A stretch of 64,000 bases of DNA from Bombyx mori (lineage: Eukaryota > Arthropoda > Insecta > Lepidoptera > Bombycidae): assembly GCF_030269925.1 (NCBI RefSeq), contig NC_085107.1:5084001-5148000 (forward strand), in the 5' to 3' direction. The notes under the pieces were generated by a model. The model was not told where the DNA came from, ran no database searches, and saw only the letters and a list, made by a program, of their open reading frames with translations. This document shows, piece after piece, positions 35,134 to 46,399 of the stretch. How positions within the stretch are numbered: position 1 is the first letter of the stretch; the number at the start of each line of letters is the position of its first letter. A program made the position numbers and the translations under genes.

Positions 35134-36774
35134 TTACCGGCGGAGTGAGGGGAGGACGTACGTATTTAATGACGCGTATACGTCGGCGTATTCTTGCACA
35201 ACGGCGATAAAGTGTTGTGCAGTGGAGGCAGCGCGAATGGCGTCGCCCAAAGCGTTAACGCGCTCAAAGTTGATCGACTGAAAGAAGTCGATCGCTAAAG
35301 CGAGATTTTCGGACGCGGTCGGAGGGCAAGTCGCGGGAGAAGGACGAGTCGCAGGGGCGGGACGAATCGCGGGGGCGGGACGAATCGCGGAGGAGGGAGG
35401 TGTAGCCGTGTTCGTGTACGGCAGCGGTTTCGCCCAGGCCGAGACACTGGGCACCGCCGCTGGAACGAACGCTGGCTTAGCCTGCGACACAGAGGGTGCT
35501 GAGGCTTTGATGTCTGGGCCGGAAGCTCGGAGGCGGTTTTGGCGGGCGACGCGGCGATTTATTTTAGGGGCTCGGGGGCATCCGCGGTAATTTGCGGGGT
35601 GACCCTGTGTGCGACACAGGACGCAGCTAGGCGGTTCCGTTGCGGTTTTTTGATCGCGAGTGCAGAGGGCCGTGGCGTGATCTCCTAAACACTTGACGCA
35701 TCGGGGGCGCGCGTGACAGTTACGGGAAGAATGCCCGTATAATTGGCAGTTATGGCACTGGCTAGGTGTGCCTTTCTTGTGTGGGGTTTCGACGGCGATT
35801 CCGGAAAGGCTACAGACCGTTCGGATGTTAAATATTTGCTTACCCTCGGGGGTAGGCTGGAGGGCGACGAGAACCATGTTATATGGCTCCCTTCCGCGAC
35901 CTGTGTGCATGCGGTGTACGGAGTTAACCGGTAGGCCTTGTTCGAGAAGGTCGGCCTTGACTAGCTCGGCATCCAACTCTTTAGGGATGCCACGTATGAC
36001 GGCACGGAGTTCGCGCTCCTCCTGGAGCGTATACGTGTGGAAACTTATACGCTCCTTACGGAGGTAAGAAGAGAGGGCCCTATGGTCGTCGGGTGTTCGA
36101 ACCTTAATTTGAATGCCGTTCGCGAGGTTACGGGCATTCGTGAAGTTGATATTTTTGGCCTTAAGGGCCAGGGAAACTCGATCCCAAGCTGCCTTCTCTT
36201 GGAGGATTACCGGGGGAGGGGTCTGGGTTTTATTTTGTGCCACCGTTCGCGGCGACGGAGTGGCACGGGCTGGAGGCGCAACGGGAGTCTGAGGGCGGGG
36301 GCGCGACGCGTTCGCGGCTTTGCTAATTTTAGCGGCCGCGGGAGCTCGAGACTCCGCGGCACGCTTCTTACCCTTTTGTACTAGGGTGAATCCATCCGTC
36401 GATGAGGCGGGAGCGAGGTCGACCTCCATCTCCGAGTCAGAGTCGGAGGACGAAGAAGCGGGCGCAGGTGACCTACGAGCAGGTGTTTTGGAGGGCACGA
36501 CGGAGGCTGCGGATGATCGCGCTGCTGGAACGGTGGCCACGGCGGACGACGCAGTAGTTTTACTCGCCAGTATAGGCGACGCGGGAACGGCAGGCACGAC
36601 GGAGGCTGCGGTGCTCGATGCAGAAGCTTTGCACGCAGGTACAGGCGACGCAGGAGCAGCGAGCTCGGCGGAGTCCACGAGAGGGCTCGCGGTGTGATCG
36701 GCCTTGAAGGCCAGAAACTCTGAGGCGAGCTGTGGGTGGCGAAGTCGAAGGAATTCCGCGAATACAGCGTCCAT
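35134..36774 (-). CDS. LINE copy B ORF1: Gag-like zinc-knuckle protein, 546 aa
   Basis: Open from the ATG at 36772-36774 to a TAA three bases before the ORF2 start (TAA-TCA-ATG, as in copy A). The same three CCHC knuckles are present with the same spacing. It differs from copy A in the disordered N-terminal Ala/Pro-rich part and in the Pro-rich segment after the knuckles, where it carries extra RPAPAI repeat units, giving four more residues overall. As the ORF is intact, this copy could in principle still supply ORF1 protein. Confidence 0.88.
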   Translation of the reverse strand: MDAVFAEFLRLRHPQLASEFLAFKADHTASPLVDSAELAAPASPVPACKASASSTAASVVPAVPASPILASKTTASSAVATVPAARSSAASVVPSKTPARRSPAPASSSSDSDSEMEVDLAPASSTDGFTLVQKGKKRAAESRAPAAAKISKAANASRPRPQTPVAPPARATPSPRTVAQNKTQTPPPVILQEKAAWDRVSLALKAKNINFTNARNLANGIQIKVRTPDDHRALSSYLRKERISFHTYTLQEERELRAVIRGIPKELDAELVKADLLEQGLPVNSVHRMHTGRGREPYNMVLVALQPTPEGKQIFNIRTVCSLSGIAVETPHKKGTPSQCHNCQLYGHSSRNCHARPRCVKCLGDHATALCTRDQKTATEPPSCVLCRTQGHPANYRGCPRAPKINRRVARQNRLRASGPDIKASAPSVSQAKPAFVPAAVPSVSAWAKPLPYTNTATPPSSAIRPAPAIRPAPATRPSPATCPPTASENLALAIDFFQSINFERVNALGDAIRAASTAQHFIAVVQEYADVYASLNTYVLPSLRR

Positions 36775-36859
36775 GATCGCTGAGTGCCCAGGTGGGGCGG
36801 CCCCGGGTCTTGAAAACACTCGCCTTGCGGCGAGGCCCCAACTTCTCGGACCTGAGCGG

Positions 36860-37195
36860 TTCTATTGAACACAGGTGGCGATGCGGCACGATTACTACAG
36901 GACAAAGAAAAAACACAACAAAACGGAAATAACAAAAAGAAACAGAACAATTAAACACTTCCAGGAAAACAGTTTGTCGGCAGATGTACCACGAACACAG
37001 AAACAACAAAAGGAAACAAAACAAATAAAAACTTCCAGGAAGAGCACTTAGTCGGCAGATGTACCACGAACACAGGCCGCGCGAACAATGGCCGGGCTAA
37101 CAAAAGCCGGGCGAACAAAGGCCGGGCGAACAAAGACCGGGCGATCGAGTGGTCGATGAGCACGTCCGCACGTGACGGGTGCCTCTATCGGAATG
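36860..37195 (-). promoter_or_regulatory. 5' leader/internal promoter region of LINE copy B with tandem repeats
   Basis: Two direct units start at 36941 and 37015 (period 74). A 15-bp array at 37075-37149 has five units related to GGCCGGGCGAACAAA, one more than copy A. The last bases before the target are GGAATG, as in copy A. Confidence 0.6.
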
Positions 37196-37199
37196 ATGT

Positions 37200-39540
37200 T
37201 TGTTATCTGTGGCGGGTAGCCATCATACAACGCAAGATAATTGACAGATGCCTGAATCTCGCTTACGACATTTTCAAGATAAAGCGCATATATACAAGTT
37301 CCGAACAGCAACATTCGGACCGTCGGTCTACCGAGCAATATCATCCGCTCGGTGGAAGATCTTCCCTTTGTCGTTAATCAGCTCCAAATTATCTAAATAG
37401 TCCAAGTTTATGATCGATTTTCGATCGTTGGGCGAATTCTACAACAAGAAAAATAATTATTGAAATAACATATTATTATGTTTTCCTTTTAGTCGATCGT
37501 TTTACTTTTTCTATATTTCGTTGCTATTGACGATCTTCGAGCTTATCAAATATTTATTTTGGCAAAGTATAATTAAAAAAAAAGGTTAAAATCCAGCTTA
37601 GCACAATTTGCCCCTCTGTTTGTCAACCGTTTTCATTTTTTGTTGTGTTGAGTAGCTATTTAACGAGCAATTTTTTTAGCATTTTTTTTTTCTTCAAAAT
37701 GTCTACTTGTCTGTGGAGATAACGCAATACATAAGATTAAAGTAAATATTGAGGCGTCGATTATTATATTCGAATTTCGGTTATTAGGCAAACACTAGCT
37801 ATGATAAATGGTTACATCTTACCGACTTCTTCTCGACACTTATCTTAAATGTGTTCAAAAAAGCTAACCAGCAATCTCATCGTTTGCTTTAAAATTTTAG
37901 CGATGTTTATGAAGTTTAATATTTTAAAGAAATGTAGCTTTCATGCGAGCGGGTTTATCTTGCAATAAACTACTATTGTGAAGATGCATCCAGGCGTCGT
38001 CATTTTACCATCTGCAGAATTTCTTCACTCGCCGGGTTTCAATCTGATTGTCTGCTTAAGCGGATATAACAAGATGTTATTTATTCAAGCTGGAAAGTTT
38101 GAATATTTTTGCTTTTTTATTAAACTACTTTGACATTTTTTTATTATGATAAATTTATTGTTTTGTCAGATATGTCTCTCCCAACAAGAGGTGACGCGAC
38201 TGGGCTCATTAATATTATCATTTAGCTCGTCTTGCACAACTTTTCACCCAGCACTCCGGTCTGCCCAGTAACTTTCATAATAATTAATATCAAAGGACTT
38301 TTTACGAGATATTTGCAGTCTGTCACCTCGATGTTTTTTTAAAGTAAACTTGTCGTGCACGGCATCCTAAAACAAAGTATAAAATGTAACGTATATCAAT
38401 TTTAAGTCAATTATTAATTTTTATTATTAACAAGTAAAATACATAATTGGTACCGTCGTATCAGAATGTTGGTAATGTTATTATTCCGACTACGTATCTG
38501 TATGTTAAATATTTAAAAATAAATCTACATTATTTACTATTAAAACTGCGCTTTGGGCGGTCTCTACACAGAGTTACGAAATTAAGCGTGTTCAATTCAA
38601 TCTACGCGACCTCAATTGGAAATTCGCCTTAAAAAGTATATTTGTATCCCATAAAATTTATTTGGTTAAATATTTCGTGAAATAAAAATAATATTTAATC
38701 TCTGTTATCACGTATAGGTTTTGGAAATTAATTATTTGAATCAAATAAAGTTACTTTTTGCACATGACAAATATCTCGTACCACGTACGCTTTTGATGCT
38801 GTAGCGTTGCCGTAATAATAATTTGAAATGAAATAAATGTAGTCTTCTATGTAGACAAATTGTGACCTTTCTCGAGCTTGACAAAATTGTTTCTGAGAAT
38901 CCGTAATCCTGTTTCAATAACATCCTCCTGTTTTCATTTTACGATAAACGAACTGGCTTCTTTTGGTTTAGGGATTTTAATTTCCCTTTTTTTATATAGA
39001 TTCATTATTTCCTTGTTTTGTTCCGAAATTAATATAATTGTAGTTTGAAATCGATTTATTTACAATTGAAGCTTATAATATTTTAAAAAGGACACGGTAT
39101 TGAGTGGTGGTTCGGTGGTATAATCTTGTCTATGGCAGCGAAACAGTAATTTATATGTCCCATTAAAGATTTCAGTAACGCGTTTCATTACTGCCTTGAC
39201 TAATTTAAATCTAAAGACAATTCATACAAGAGAAAAAGATCTGAATCTATTAGAAAACATCTGAAATCATTTTGGGGACAGAAAAAAAATCTCCTAACTG
39301 TAATTGGTATTGTCGTTGAATGCCCAGCTTTGAATGTGAAATGTATTTATCTACTAATGTTAAATTTTTTCTAAGAAATGTTATATAAAATAAAAATATC
39401 GTATATAATACATGATTCCAGTTTTAGGAGACTTCGATCCAGAGAATAGGATTTTATAGATTTTTTATCAAACTTTGTCATATTTACTAAGGCTTTTCCA
39501 AATGACAAGAATTTCCTGAATTAGTGATGGGAACGCATAG
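37200..39540. other. AT-rich sequence, no gene recognised
   Basis: About 2.3 kb. The first 180 bp are slightly GC-richer but carry no convincing frame. Nothing else was recognised. Confidence 0.45.
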
Positions 39541-39544
39541 ACCC

Positions 39545-39608
39545 AGTAATGTGTATGGCGACACCTACCTTGAGACGTGAGGTCGTAGTTTCAACAGTAT
39601 TGGGACAC
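39545..39608 (-). repeat. Degenerate Bm1 SINE fragment
   Basis: CACCTACCTTGAGACGTGAGG followed by GTTTCAACAG matches the middle of Bm1 with changes. It sits against a CR1-like fragment. Confidence 0.35.
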
Positions 39609-39609
39609 C

Positions 39610-39990
39610 CACTTGTTAGTATTGTTGGAACCTCTGGATCCGCGGAGGATCTTCGGTTCTCTCTGTATTTTGTACCGTATGTTCCATGGGGAGTGCTCTG
39701 AGGAATCATTTGAGATGATCCCATCGTCTCGTTTTTACCATCGCACCGCCCGCCATCGGAGTAGAGTTCGTCCATACTACCTGGAGCCATTGCGTTCATC
39801 CACAGTGTGTTTCGATAGTTTTTTTTTTACCACGTACCATTCGGCTTTGGAATGAGCTCCCCTCCAATGTGTTTCCCGAGCGCTATGACATGTTTTTCTT
39901 CAAACAAGGCTTGTGGAGAGTACTTAACGGTAGGCAGCGGCTTGGCTCTGCCCCTGAAATTGCTGCTGCATTTCACCTAACCGTGTGAGC
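39610..39990 (+). pseudogene. CR1-like LINE C-terminal fragment
   Basis: The plus strand encodes SLCILYRMFHGECSEESFEM, then FYHRTARHRSRVRPYYLEPL and STVCF. A frame change follows, then NVFPERYDMFFFKQGLWRVL. This is the C-terminal region of CR1-like reverse transcriptases (the HGECSE and VFPERY segments are characteristic of the silkworm family). It is close to 54455-54845 but decays at its 3' end (about 39960). Confidence 0.65.
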
Positions 39991-40295
39991 TCTGCCACGA
40001 ATTATTATTGTAAATTTTTTGCTGATAGCAGTGAATATCAGATACATCAGACCTGCTATAAAGAAATAGTAGAGCAGCCATTTAACTTGGCGTCTGAGCG
40101 CGTTCTCAGGGTAGAAAGATTTGTATTCGTTTCATTCATTTTGAAGTGTTTGCCGGAGACGTTGTGGCATCAACGTGTGAGAGAAGTTACATTTTTCTGG
40201 TTTCAACAGGTAGGTACTGTTCAACAAGTTGAGTTTTAAAATTCCTTAGAGTATTCTCCGTTGAAATTACCAAACGGTAGCGTTTTTATTTATTA

Positions 40296-40590
40296 CTAGC
40301 TGACTCGGCAAACTTCGTAGTGCCTCAATCGATAAATAAAAGACCTAAACTTTTGTATAAAATAAACTTAAAACAAACAAAAGGTATCCGTCCGACGGGG
40401 GCCGACACATAAAAGGAAAAACAAAATTGTTATTTTTATTTAATTCCGATCTTTTTCTTAATTACTCACCTTTTAAACCTCAAGACCAAAATTAGCCAAA
40501 TCGGTTCAGCCGTTCTTCGGTTCGAGCGAACTCCCGATTCTCGAGTTTTAGCGAGACTAGCGAACAACAATTCATTTTTATATATATAGA
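40296..40590 (-). mobile_element. Non-autonomous Helitron, family 1
   Basis: Read on minus: begins TCTATATATATAAAAATGA and ends with the subterminal GCACTACGAAGTTTGCCGAG and CTAG followed by T. The TC start, CTAG end, ~290-bp length and lack of inverted repeats fit a Helitron. Two further copies lie at 41912-42202 and 57959-58250. Confidence 0.65.
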
Positions 40591-40659
40591 CGGTGAAACA
40601 AACTCTAGTATTGGTATTAACTAGTTACCGAAACCGATAGATAACACAATACGAATGAC

Positions 40660-40870
40660 GCTACGCACCTTGAAACCTAAGTTGAGGTCTAGTTGTGTTT
40701 TACGACGGCTGCCTTAAAACCGAAAACGCATTACCGATTCGTGGCAGAAATAAGCAGGATGGTAGTCACAAGACGTACCACAACTAATTACGCAAACCAT
40801 CAGTTTTGCGGGTTACATTTTTATTGTACTATGTTATTCCTTCATCGCGCAAGTCATCCGTGAATATATA
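40660..40870 (-). repeat. Degenerate Bm1 SINE
   Basis: Successive Bm1 motifs can be followed (CACCTTGAAACC, ACGACGGCTGCC, GGCAGAAATAAGCAGG, TTTTGCGGGTT, ATGTTATTCCTTCATCG) with heavy divergence. It is an old copy. Confidence 0.5.
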
Positions 40871-40901
40871 CTGCGTTCGTATTTCCTAAGAAAAGTTATT
40901 A

Positions 40902-40903
<2 letters not shown>

Positions 40904-40936
<33 letters not shown>
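40904..40936 (-). repeat. 33-nt T-run: probable A-tail of an unrecognised minus-strand insertion
   Basis: 33 consecutive T followed by ATCTGCCTGTGAGATTG. Long T-runs elsewhere in the window mark LINE tails. The adjoining ~170 bp is GC-richer than its surroundings but I do not recognise the family. Confidence 0.4.
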
Positions 40937-40938
<2 letters not shown>

Positions 40939-41129
40939 CTGCCTGTGAGATTGAAAGTGCATCCTCCGCGGTGTCGCTTGGTACATGTAACCCGGACGTC
41001 CTATCTTTATTCTATCTAGGGCGCGACGAGTTCTACAGTTTGAACGCCACTATCAACAGTGAGGAATTAGGTGGAAGTTCCAAAAACTTTAATAAATTAC
41101 TTGTCGTGTATATTATAATATAATATAAT

Positions 41130-41338
41130 ATAATATTATAAAGAGGAAAGATTTGTTTGTTTGTTTGTTTCGAATAGGCTCCGAAACTACTGGACCAATT
41201 TGAAAAATTCTTTTTCCATTAGAAGCCGACATTGTCCCTGATGAACATAGGCTACTTTTTTGAATATATATATATTTTTTTTTTTTGGTTTCATGTGTAT
41301 TTTAATGTTTCCGAAGCGAAGCGAGGGCGGGTCGCTAG
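41130..41338 (+). mobile_element. Non-autonomous Helitron, family 2, copy 1
   Basis: Starts around TAATATTATAAAGAGGAAAG and ends at GGCGGGTCGCTAG followed by T. The GTTTGTTTG repeat, GGCTCCGAAACTACTGGACC and the GCGAAGCGAGGG subterminal stretch are typical of a short lepidopteran Helitron. A second, truncated unit starts directly afterwards. Confidence 0.5.
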
Positions 41339-41339
41339 T

Positions 41340-41480
41340 AATATTATAAAGAGGAAAGATTTGTTTGTTTGTATTGAATAGGGTCCGAAACTACTGATCC
41401 GATTTGAAAATTTCTTTCACTGTTTGGAAACTACACTATTCCCGAGTGACCTAAGCTATAATCTTTTTTGAAAAGGCATC
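41340..41480 (+). mobile_element. Non-autonomous Helitron, family 2, truncated tandem copy
   Basis: Repeats the start of the preceding element (ATATTATAAAGAGGAAAG, then GGGTCCGAAACTACTG) immediately after its CTAG end, in the same orientation. The match fades after about 140 bp and no second CTAG terminus is found. Confidence 0.45.
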
Positions 41481-41689
41481 CGTGGGCGGTGGGAGATCGT
41501 TGCCTACGGAAACCAAATCCGTAGTATCTTATTAACCAGAAAATAACGTATTCTGGTGCTAGGACGTAGGTACCACTGACAGTTCTTCAGTCTTGGGTGA
41601 AGAGTGAATAACCGTTATATTAAATTTAATTTGCGTTATCACTATTATATACAATCGAGCTAAAGTCTGGGTTTCGGCACTCACGCTGT

Positions 41690-41745
41690 GCTATGGGCTC
41701 TAGTAACCACTTATCACAAGGTTGGTTATGAGTTTGTTGACCCGA
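41690..41745 (+). repeat. Degenerate Bm1 SINE 3' end
   Basis: ATGGGCTCTAGTAACCACTTA followed by AGGTTGGTTATGAG resembles the Bm1 3' end in plus orientation. Short and diverged. Confidence 0.35.
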
Positions 41746-41911
41746 TGCGCTATTAAAGAAAAATATTTTGTAAGTTGCTATTTTTTTTGTCATGGAGCTG
41801 TACTCGATTTGTCTCTAAATATTTAGACAAACATTTATCTGATATCCTTTTCAGCAGCTATAAGAATGCTTCGTCACGTATTCAGTACAATGAAAAACAT
41901 TCTATTATCTA

Positions 41912-42202
41912 TCTACCTATATATAAAAATGAATTGCTGCTCGTTAGTCTCGCTAAAACTCGAGGACGGCTGGACCGATTTGGTTAATTTTGGTCTTGAA
42001 TTATTTGTGGGAGTCCAGAGAAGGTTTAAAAGGTAGATAAGTATAAAAATACTCAGAAATAAATAAAAATAATAATTTTGTTTTCCTTTGATGTGTCCCC
42101 TGTCAGACGGATTCCGTTTGTTTGTTTTAACTTTATTTTATACAAAAGTTTAGATCTTTTATTTATCGATTGAGGCACTACGAAGTCTGCCGGGTCAGCT
42201 AG
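41912..42202 (+). mobile_element. Non-autonomous Helitron, family 1, plus orientation
   Basis: Starts TCTACCTATATATAAAAATG and ends GCCGGGTCAGCTAG followed by T. It contains the GTTAGTCTCGCTAAAACTCG and GGCTGGACCGATTTGG motifs shared with 40296-40590 and 57959-58250 in reverse. It has the best-preserved ends of the three. Non-coding. Confidence 0.7.
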
Positions 42203-42204
42203 TT

Positions 42205-44590
42205 ACAGTATAAAATCAGTGGAGATATTTAATTATCCAACGAAGTCAAAGCTCATATAGCAGTAAGAGGTTTTATGAATATATATAGCTATCATTTACG
42301 AAAATTCCTCGTAATTGTAAGTTAAGTATATTGCTTTTCAATAGTTCTTTCAACTCGCAAAAAAGCAGCGTTCAAATTGGTAGAAAACAATAAGATATAT
42401 GGACAGAAAAAAAGTAAGCGTGTTTAATGCAATACTATATATAATTAGTATTGATCATACCAATCAGTATTAGACGTAATAGTGTTATTTATTTGACGAC
42501 AAATTTTGTAAACTTAATTATTTTTTCCACAAATCCCATTGCGTACTTGTTATTTTCGTTAAAAAAAAATTAAGTTTAAAGAAAAAACGGACTTTTCAAC
42601 TCTTTTCAACTGGATTTCTTTTCTTTATACTGAATTAATCTCAACAAAAAACTCATCGGAACTGGAAGCAATGGCTTACAACCGTCTCTGACAAAGAGTT
42701 TGTCCAACAGAACGGGTGCACAAAGTCGACACTAATCAAAAAGTTGATCCCGCTTTTCCGAAAAGAATAGACCGTAGATTTATTTATTCTTTTGTTAATT
42801 TAGTAGAAATAATCTATTAGCTTTAAGATTCAATCGACTAGAACTAAGCTGTATTAATTGTAATTTATTTAACGCTATATCAAAATTTTAAAAAATAAAT
42901 GAAAACTAAGGTTTGTCCTTAATGAATTCAGAAACCGCTCATCCTATTATGAAGAAACTTAGTTACGTTATTGTTGGCACTCCAAAAAAGGTTTCTGTCA
43001 AGATACTATAAACTCATTTTATCAGTGGCATGTGGGTAGTATCAAGAAATCAATGATATTCATACAATTAGTGATAGTCATAGTGAGCGTGTTTTTTTTT
43101 CATTCGTTGTATAAGACCTTAAGATAAAATAGAATACCGTAGTACTTATCACGATTATCTCGAATCATAGGATGGGATAAAGAAGTTGTCAGGTTTTAAG
43201 ACCCAATCATTTTTCTGTTATAGTTGGGTGTTTTTTCTTATCGTGAAGATAAAAACCAAAAGCAAGCAAGCGCGAACCAGATCTCGAGATAGTCTTAGTG
43301 TTCGTTCTGTATAAATGAAAAGTAAAGGTCTAAAAATATTTTTTGGAGAAAAGTGTTCGATAATTAGCTTAATATTAAGGTGTCGATGAAAAGCGTCCGT
43401 GGTTACGAAAGCTGTAAAGTATTCCAAACTTCAGAAATAATATTATATAATCACAATAAAAGTGAGAGAGGTAACCCTAAAAGTAATTAGGACTATAAGT
43501 TAAAATAGAATGCTGTTTAAATTCTAATCTGCAATGAACAATACTATGATTAGTTACTGTAACTGTATGACAGGCAGTCATAATAATCGCACCGCATTGT
43601 TCGAGTCAACTAGACATTTTAGTTTTGCCACTTCGATTACAAATAAGCAATGGATTTTAAGCTTTTAATACTTAATACCCAATGAAGAGATATTTAATGA
43701 GGTTATACTTTTATTTAGTATTAAGCTAAATATCGTAACTTAACATATACCTGTATGTTCTGTGACCAGGTAAAGTGTATCCAACGCGTAAAAAAAAACA
43801 TATAATGTGTACGTTAATAAAAGAATTGTGCACCCTCGTAGAAGGGTTAAAAAGAAAAAAAGAATTTGATACTATTCATTTTCAATTGTAGAAACAAACA
43901 AAAATTTATATTTCTTAAAAATAGCTAAAAAATTGATGAGAACATAGAAAACGTACGTACATTTGTATTCAAACTCCCGGTTGTTTCAAGAGACACTCGA
44001 AAAAATCCCGATCGATGAGCAATTAAAAAAAAACTAAACGGCGTTAATCATACTGAAAGAATTGAACGTTCGAACCGAAGCCTGCATGAATTCACATGAA
44101 AAGTCTTTCAATGCATTTATACTGTGTGAGGACGGGCTTCGTGCCGGATTAAGTGACCTTTCTTTGAGAACAAGCGGGGTCACCGAGGTCTCGTTTGACG
44201 TGCCACAATCTTTTACACGCCGTGCGCTTCACAATACTGGATTTAAAGTCACCGAGCTCGCTGCTTTATATAAAAGGGTTGTATCTTAATATTATATTAC
44301 GTAAGTCGATGCGGAGAGAGGTTAGGTTGTTTGCTTTAACGTTAAGTAAAATTGTAATTGGTATTTTGATGTTAGAAAATAAAAATACGTGAGCTTATTA
44401 CGACATGAGACTGGCGTTTCTCTTTTTAAAGATTGCATGACTGATTTTAACTACTTTTATACTATCGTTGAGATTATGCATCGTACATGATGAATACAGA
44501 GGCACAAAGAATTCTTAGTATTATGGAATATTTGTAATTTTCCAATCCTTTGATAATTTTATAATCGACCTCCTTAAATACAAAATTAGT
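42205..44590. other. AT-rich sequence, no gene recognised
   Basis: About 2.4 kb. A GC-richer 230-bp patch at 44060-44290 has a 75-codon open frame (66 codons from its first ATG) with no recognisable motif. I would not call it a gene without transcript support. Confidence 0.45.
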
Positions 44591-44594
44591 CGTT

Positions 44595-44835
44595 CAGTCC
44601 CGGTTAGACGTTGGGGTAGACGAGTTCTGGAGACTGCAGATCTGGAAACGTAGCCTAGGGCGCCCAGTAACAGGGTGGCGGCATAATACTCACATGACAC
44701 CAGGCAGTGGATGGAGACCAGAGGCCCAGGAAAGGATCGCGTGGGGTGGGGAGGGAGCTTGGGAGAGGCATTTGTCCAAAAGTGGTCTATAACATGCTGT
44801 TAATGATGATGATGAGGATGGTGGTGATCATTTTA
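44595..44835 (+). pseudogene. RTE-like LINE 3' end with short tandem tail
   Basis: Plus strand gives RRPVTRWRHNTHMTPGSGWRPEAQERIAW (here in pieces), close to the terminal motif of RTE-type reverse transcriptases. It is followed by CCAAAAGTGGTCTATAACATG and a (TGA)n-like tail (AATGATGATGATGAGG). RTE elements end in short repeats rather than poly-A, which agrees. A 5'-truncated copy. Confidence 0.6.
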
Positions 44836-44839
44836 AAAA

Positions 44840-45550
44840 CGATGCCGGGCCAGTGTCAGTTTGTTTGAAATTTCGGATCTCTTAAAATCAGAGCGCTTGA
44901 TTGCCTTGAACAGCGGTAAAAATTCCTAGAAAATCTAGAGTTCTGTGCTCTTGGCTTCTCCAAGGTATTTGCATTCCTAACGTTACATTTTTAGTAGTTA
45001 CGTAAATGAAATACTATAACATACAACCAACCATCCATGGTATAGATTGTAGGCTAATCATTTATCATTATGTAATAAAAATGATAAGAAAGAAAACTAA
45101 AAGTTCCGAAATTCCACTATTGAACTTAACAATTGATCTTACCAAAGGTCACTCTAAAATTAAATCCATTAGCTGGTAAAAATAAGAGCAATAGCCGTTC
45201 AAATAAAAAAGAGCCTCCGTACTGAGCTCGATTGAAAGCGAAAAAATATGTCCCACTCCCCAACACGCTGAATGTGTCAACATGAAAAATTTCAATCTAC
45301 GTAACAGACGAGAGATGGTTAAAGTGCACTTAAATTAGCAGTTTTCATTTTTTCGTGTTCCTCTGTTTAGTTTTTGTTATTTTTAATGCGTATATAGTAT
45401 CGTATTGTAATTTATAACGGTCAAATTTTCGTGTACATCTTGGTCACTGCTAGTCAAGAAATGGTCATCAAGAATGCAACAATATTTGCTTTGCTTAAAC
45501 AAACATAAATAACTCCTGGATAAATATGTATAGAAAATATGTATTCATGT
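44840..45550. other. AT-rich spacer
   Basis: About 700 bp with nothing recognised. Confidence 0.45.
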
Positions 45551-45554
45551 ATTC

Positions 45555-45809
45555 AACGGCCGTCTGGTGTAGTGGTAAGTGACATGGTCACTACACAAGG
45601 GGGTCGCGGGTTCGAATCCCGCCAAGGGAAGGTATTTGTATGATAAATATAAATTTCTTTTCCAGGGTTATGGATGTATCTTAAATATATGTATGTGTAT
45701 AATAAAAATCTTACATTTATTTCCGTTATCTGGTACCTGTAACACAAGTTCTTTCCGAACTTATCACGAGACCAGTTAACGTGGTGTGATTGTTAGTAAA
45801 TATTTATAT

Positions 45810-45840
<31 letters not shown>

Positions 45841-45841
45841 T
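45555..45841 (+). mobile_element. tRNA-derived SINE (not Bm1) with TTTA tail
   Basis: Begins with an RNA polymerase III promoter: A box TGGTGTAGTGGTAAG near 45566-45580 and B box GGGTTCGAATCCCG at about 45609-45622. A tRNA-unrelated body follows (GGGTTATGGATGTATC, CTGTAACACAAGTTC), then a tail of TTTA repeats at about 45811-45841. The tRNA-like head cannot form an acceptor stem, so it is not a working tRNA gene. It resembles a SINE type that is widespread in Lepidoptera. Confidence 0.75.
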
Positions 45842-46104
45842 GTTTGTTACGTTATTATAATAACAAATAACAAAAAAATGTCCTCACAGCTCGGTATAAA
45901 ATTAAAACTTTCTCGATTAAATGTCACGGTCAAATAAATTTTTTAAACAGACTTTATCCCGCAACACCTTAAACTTTTCGAATTAAATTTTCAATATCGA
46001 TGGGGTGTTGTAGTGATATCTCAGGTCGCTTTCTCACTAAATAAATTAAACAGTGTAATAGATTATTTAAATAATTTTTAAGGATTGTTTCTTAAATCAT
46101 TTTT

Positions 46105-46376
46105 TGCTTCACGGCAGAAATAGGCGGGGTGGTGGTACCTACCCGTGCGGACTCACAAGAGGTCCTTTTACCACCAGTATTTACGCAAATTATAAATTTG
46201 CGGGTTTGATTTTTATTACACGATGTTATTCCTTCACCGTGGAAGTCAAATGGAACAACATTTGTTAAGTACGTATTTCATTACAAAAATTGGTACCCGC
46301 CTGCGGGATTCGAATACCGTTGCATCGCTCGATACGAATGCACCGGACGTCTTATCCTTTAGGCTACGACGACTTC
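46105..46376 (-). mobile_element. Bm1 SINE, tRNA-like head and middle
   Basis: Inverted copy running from GCTTCACGGCAGAAATAGGC to the head at GGCTACGACGACTTC. The reverse complement of GGGATTCGAATACC carries the pol III B-box sequence. The 3' third is missing at the left, where it abuts an AT-rich stretch. This is the best-preserved 5' end of Bm1 in the window. Confidence 0.8.
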
Positions 46377-46399
46377 AATGCTATTCAACTACTATGAAT

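Larger units (their letters stand above)
31999..37195 (-). mobile_element. Jockey-type non-LTR retrotransposon, copy B
   Basis: A second full-length-looking copy in the same orientation as copy A, 13.5 kb away, with a 29-T run (31999-32027) marking its A-tail. The body aligns with copy A throughout with scattered substitutions. The 5' boundary, after GGAATG at 37190-37195, is the same as in copy A. The target duplication is short or unclear (ATGTTT on both sides). ORF1 is open and ORF2 is frameshifted. Confidence 0.92.

Noticed and set aside
44062..44289. 75-codon frame in a GC-richer patch as a small gene
   Set aside because: No ATG at the start, no motif and no splice or polyadenylation context that would support it.
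45555..45630. Possible tRNA gene (A box and B box present)
   Set aside because: The 5' and 3' ends cannot pair as an acceptor stem, and the sequence continues into a typical SINE body with a TTTA tail.
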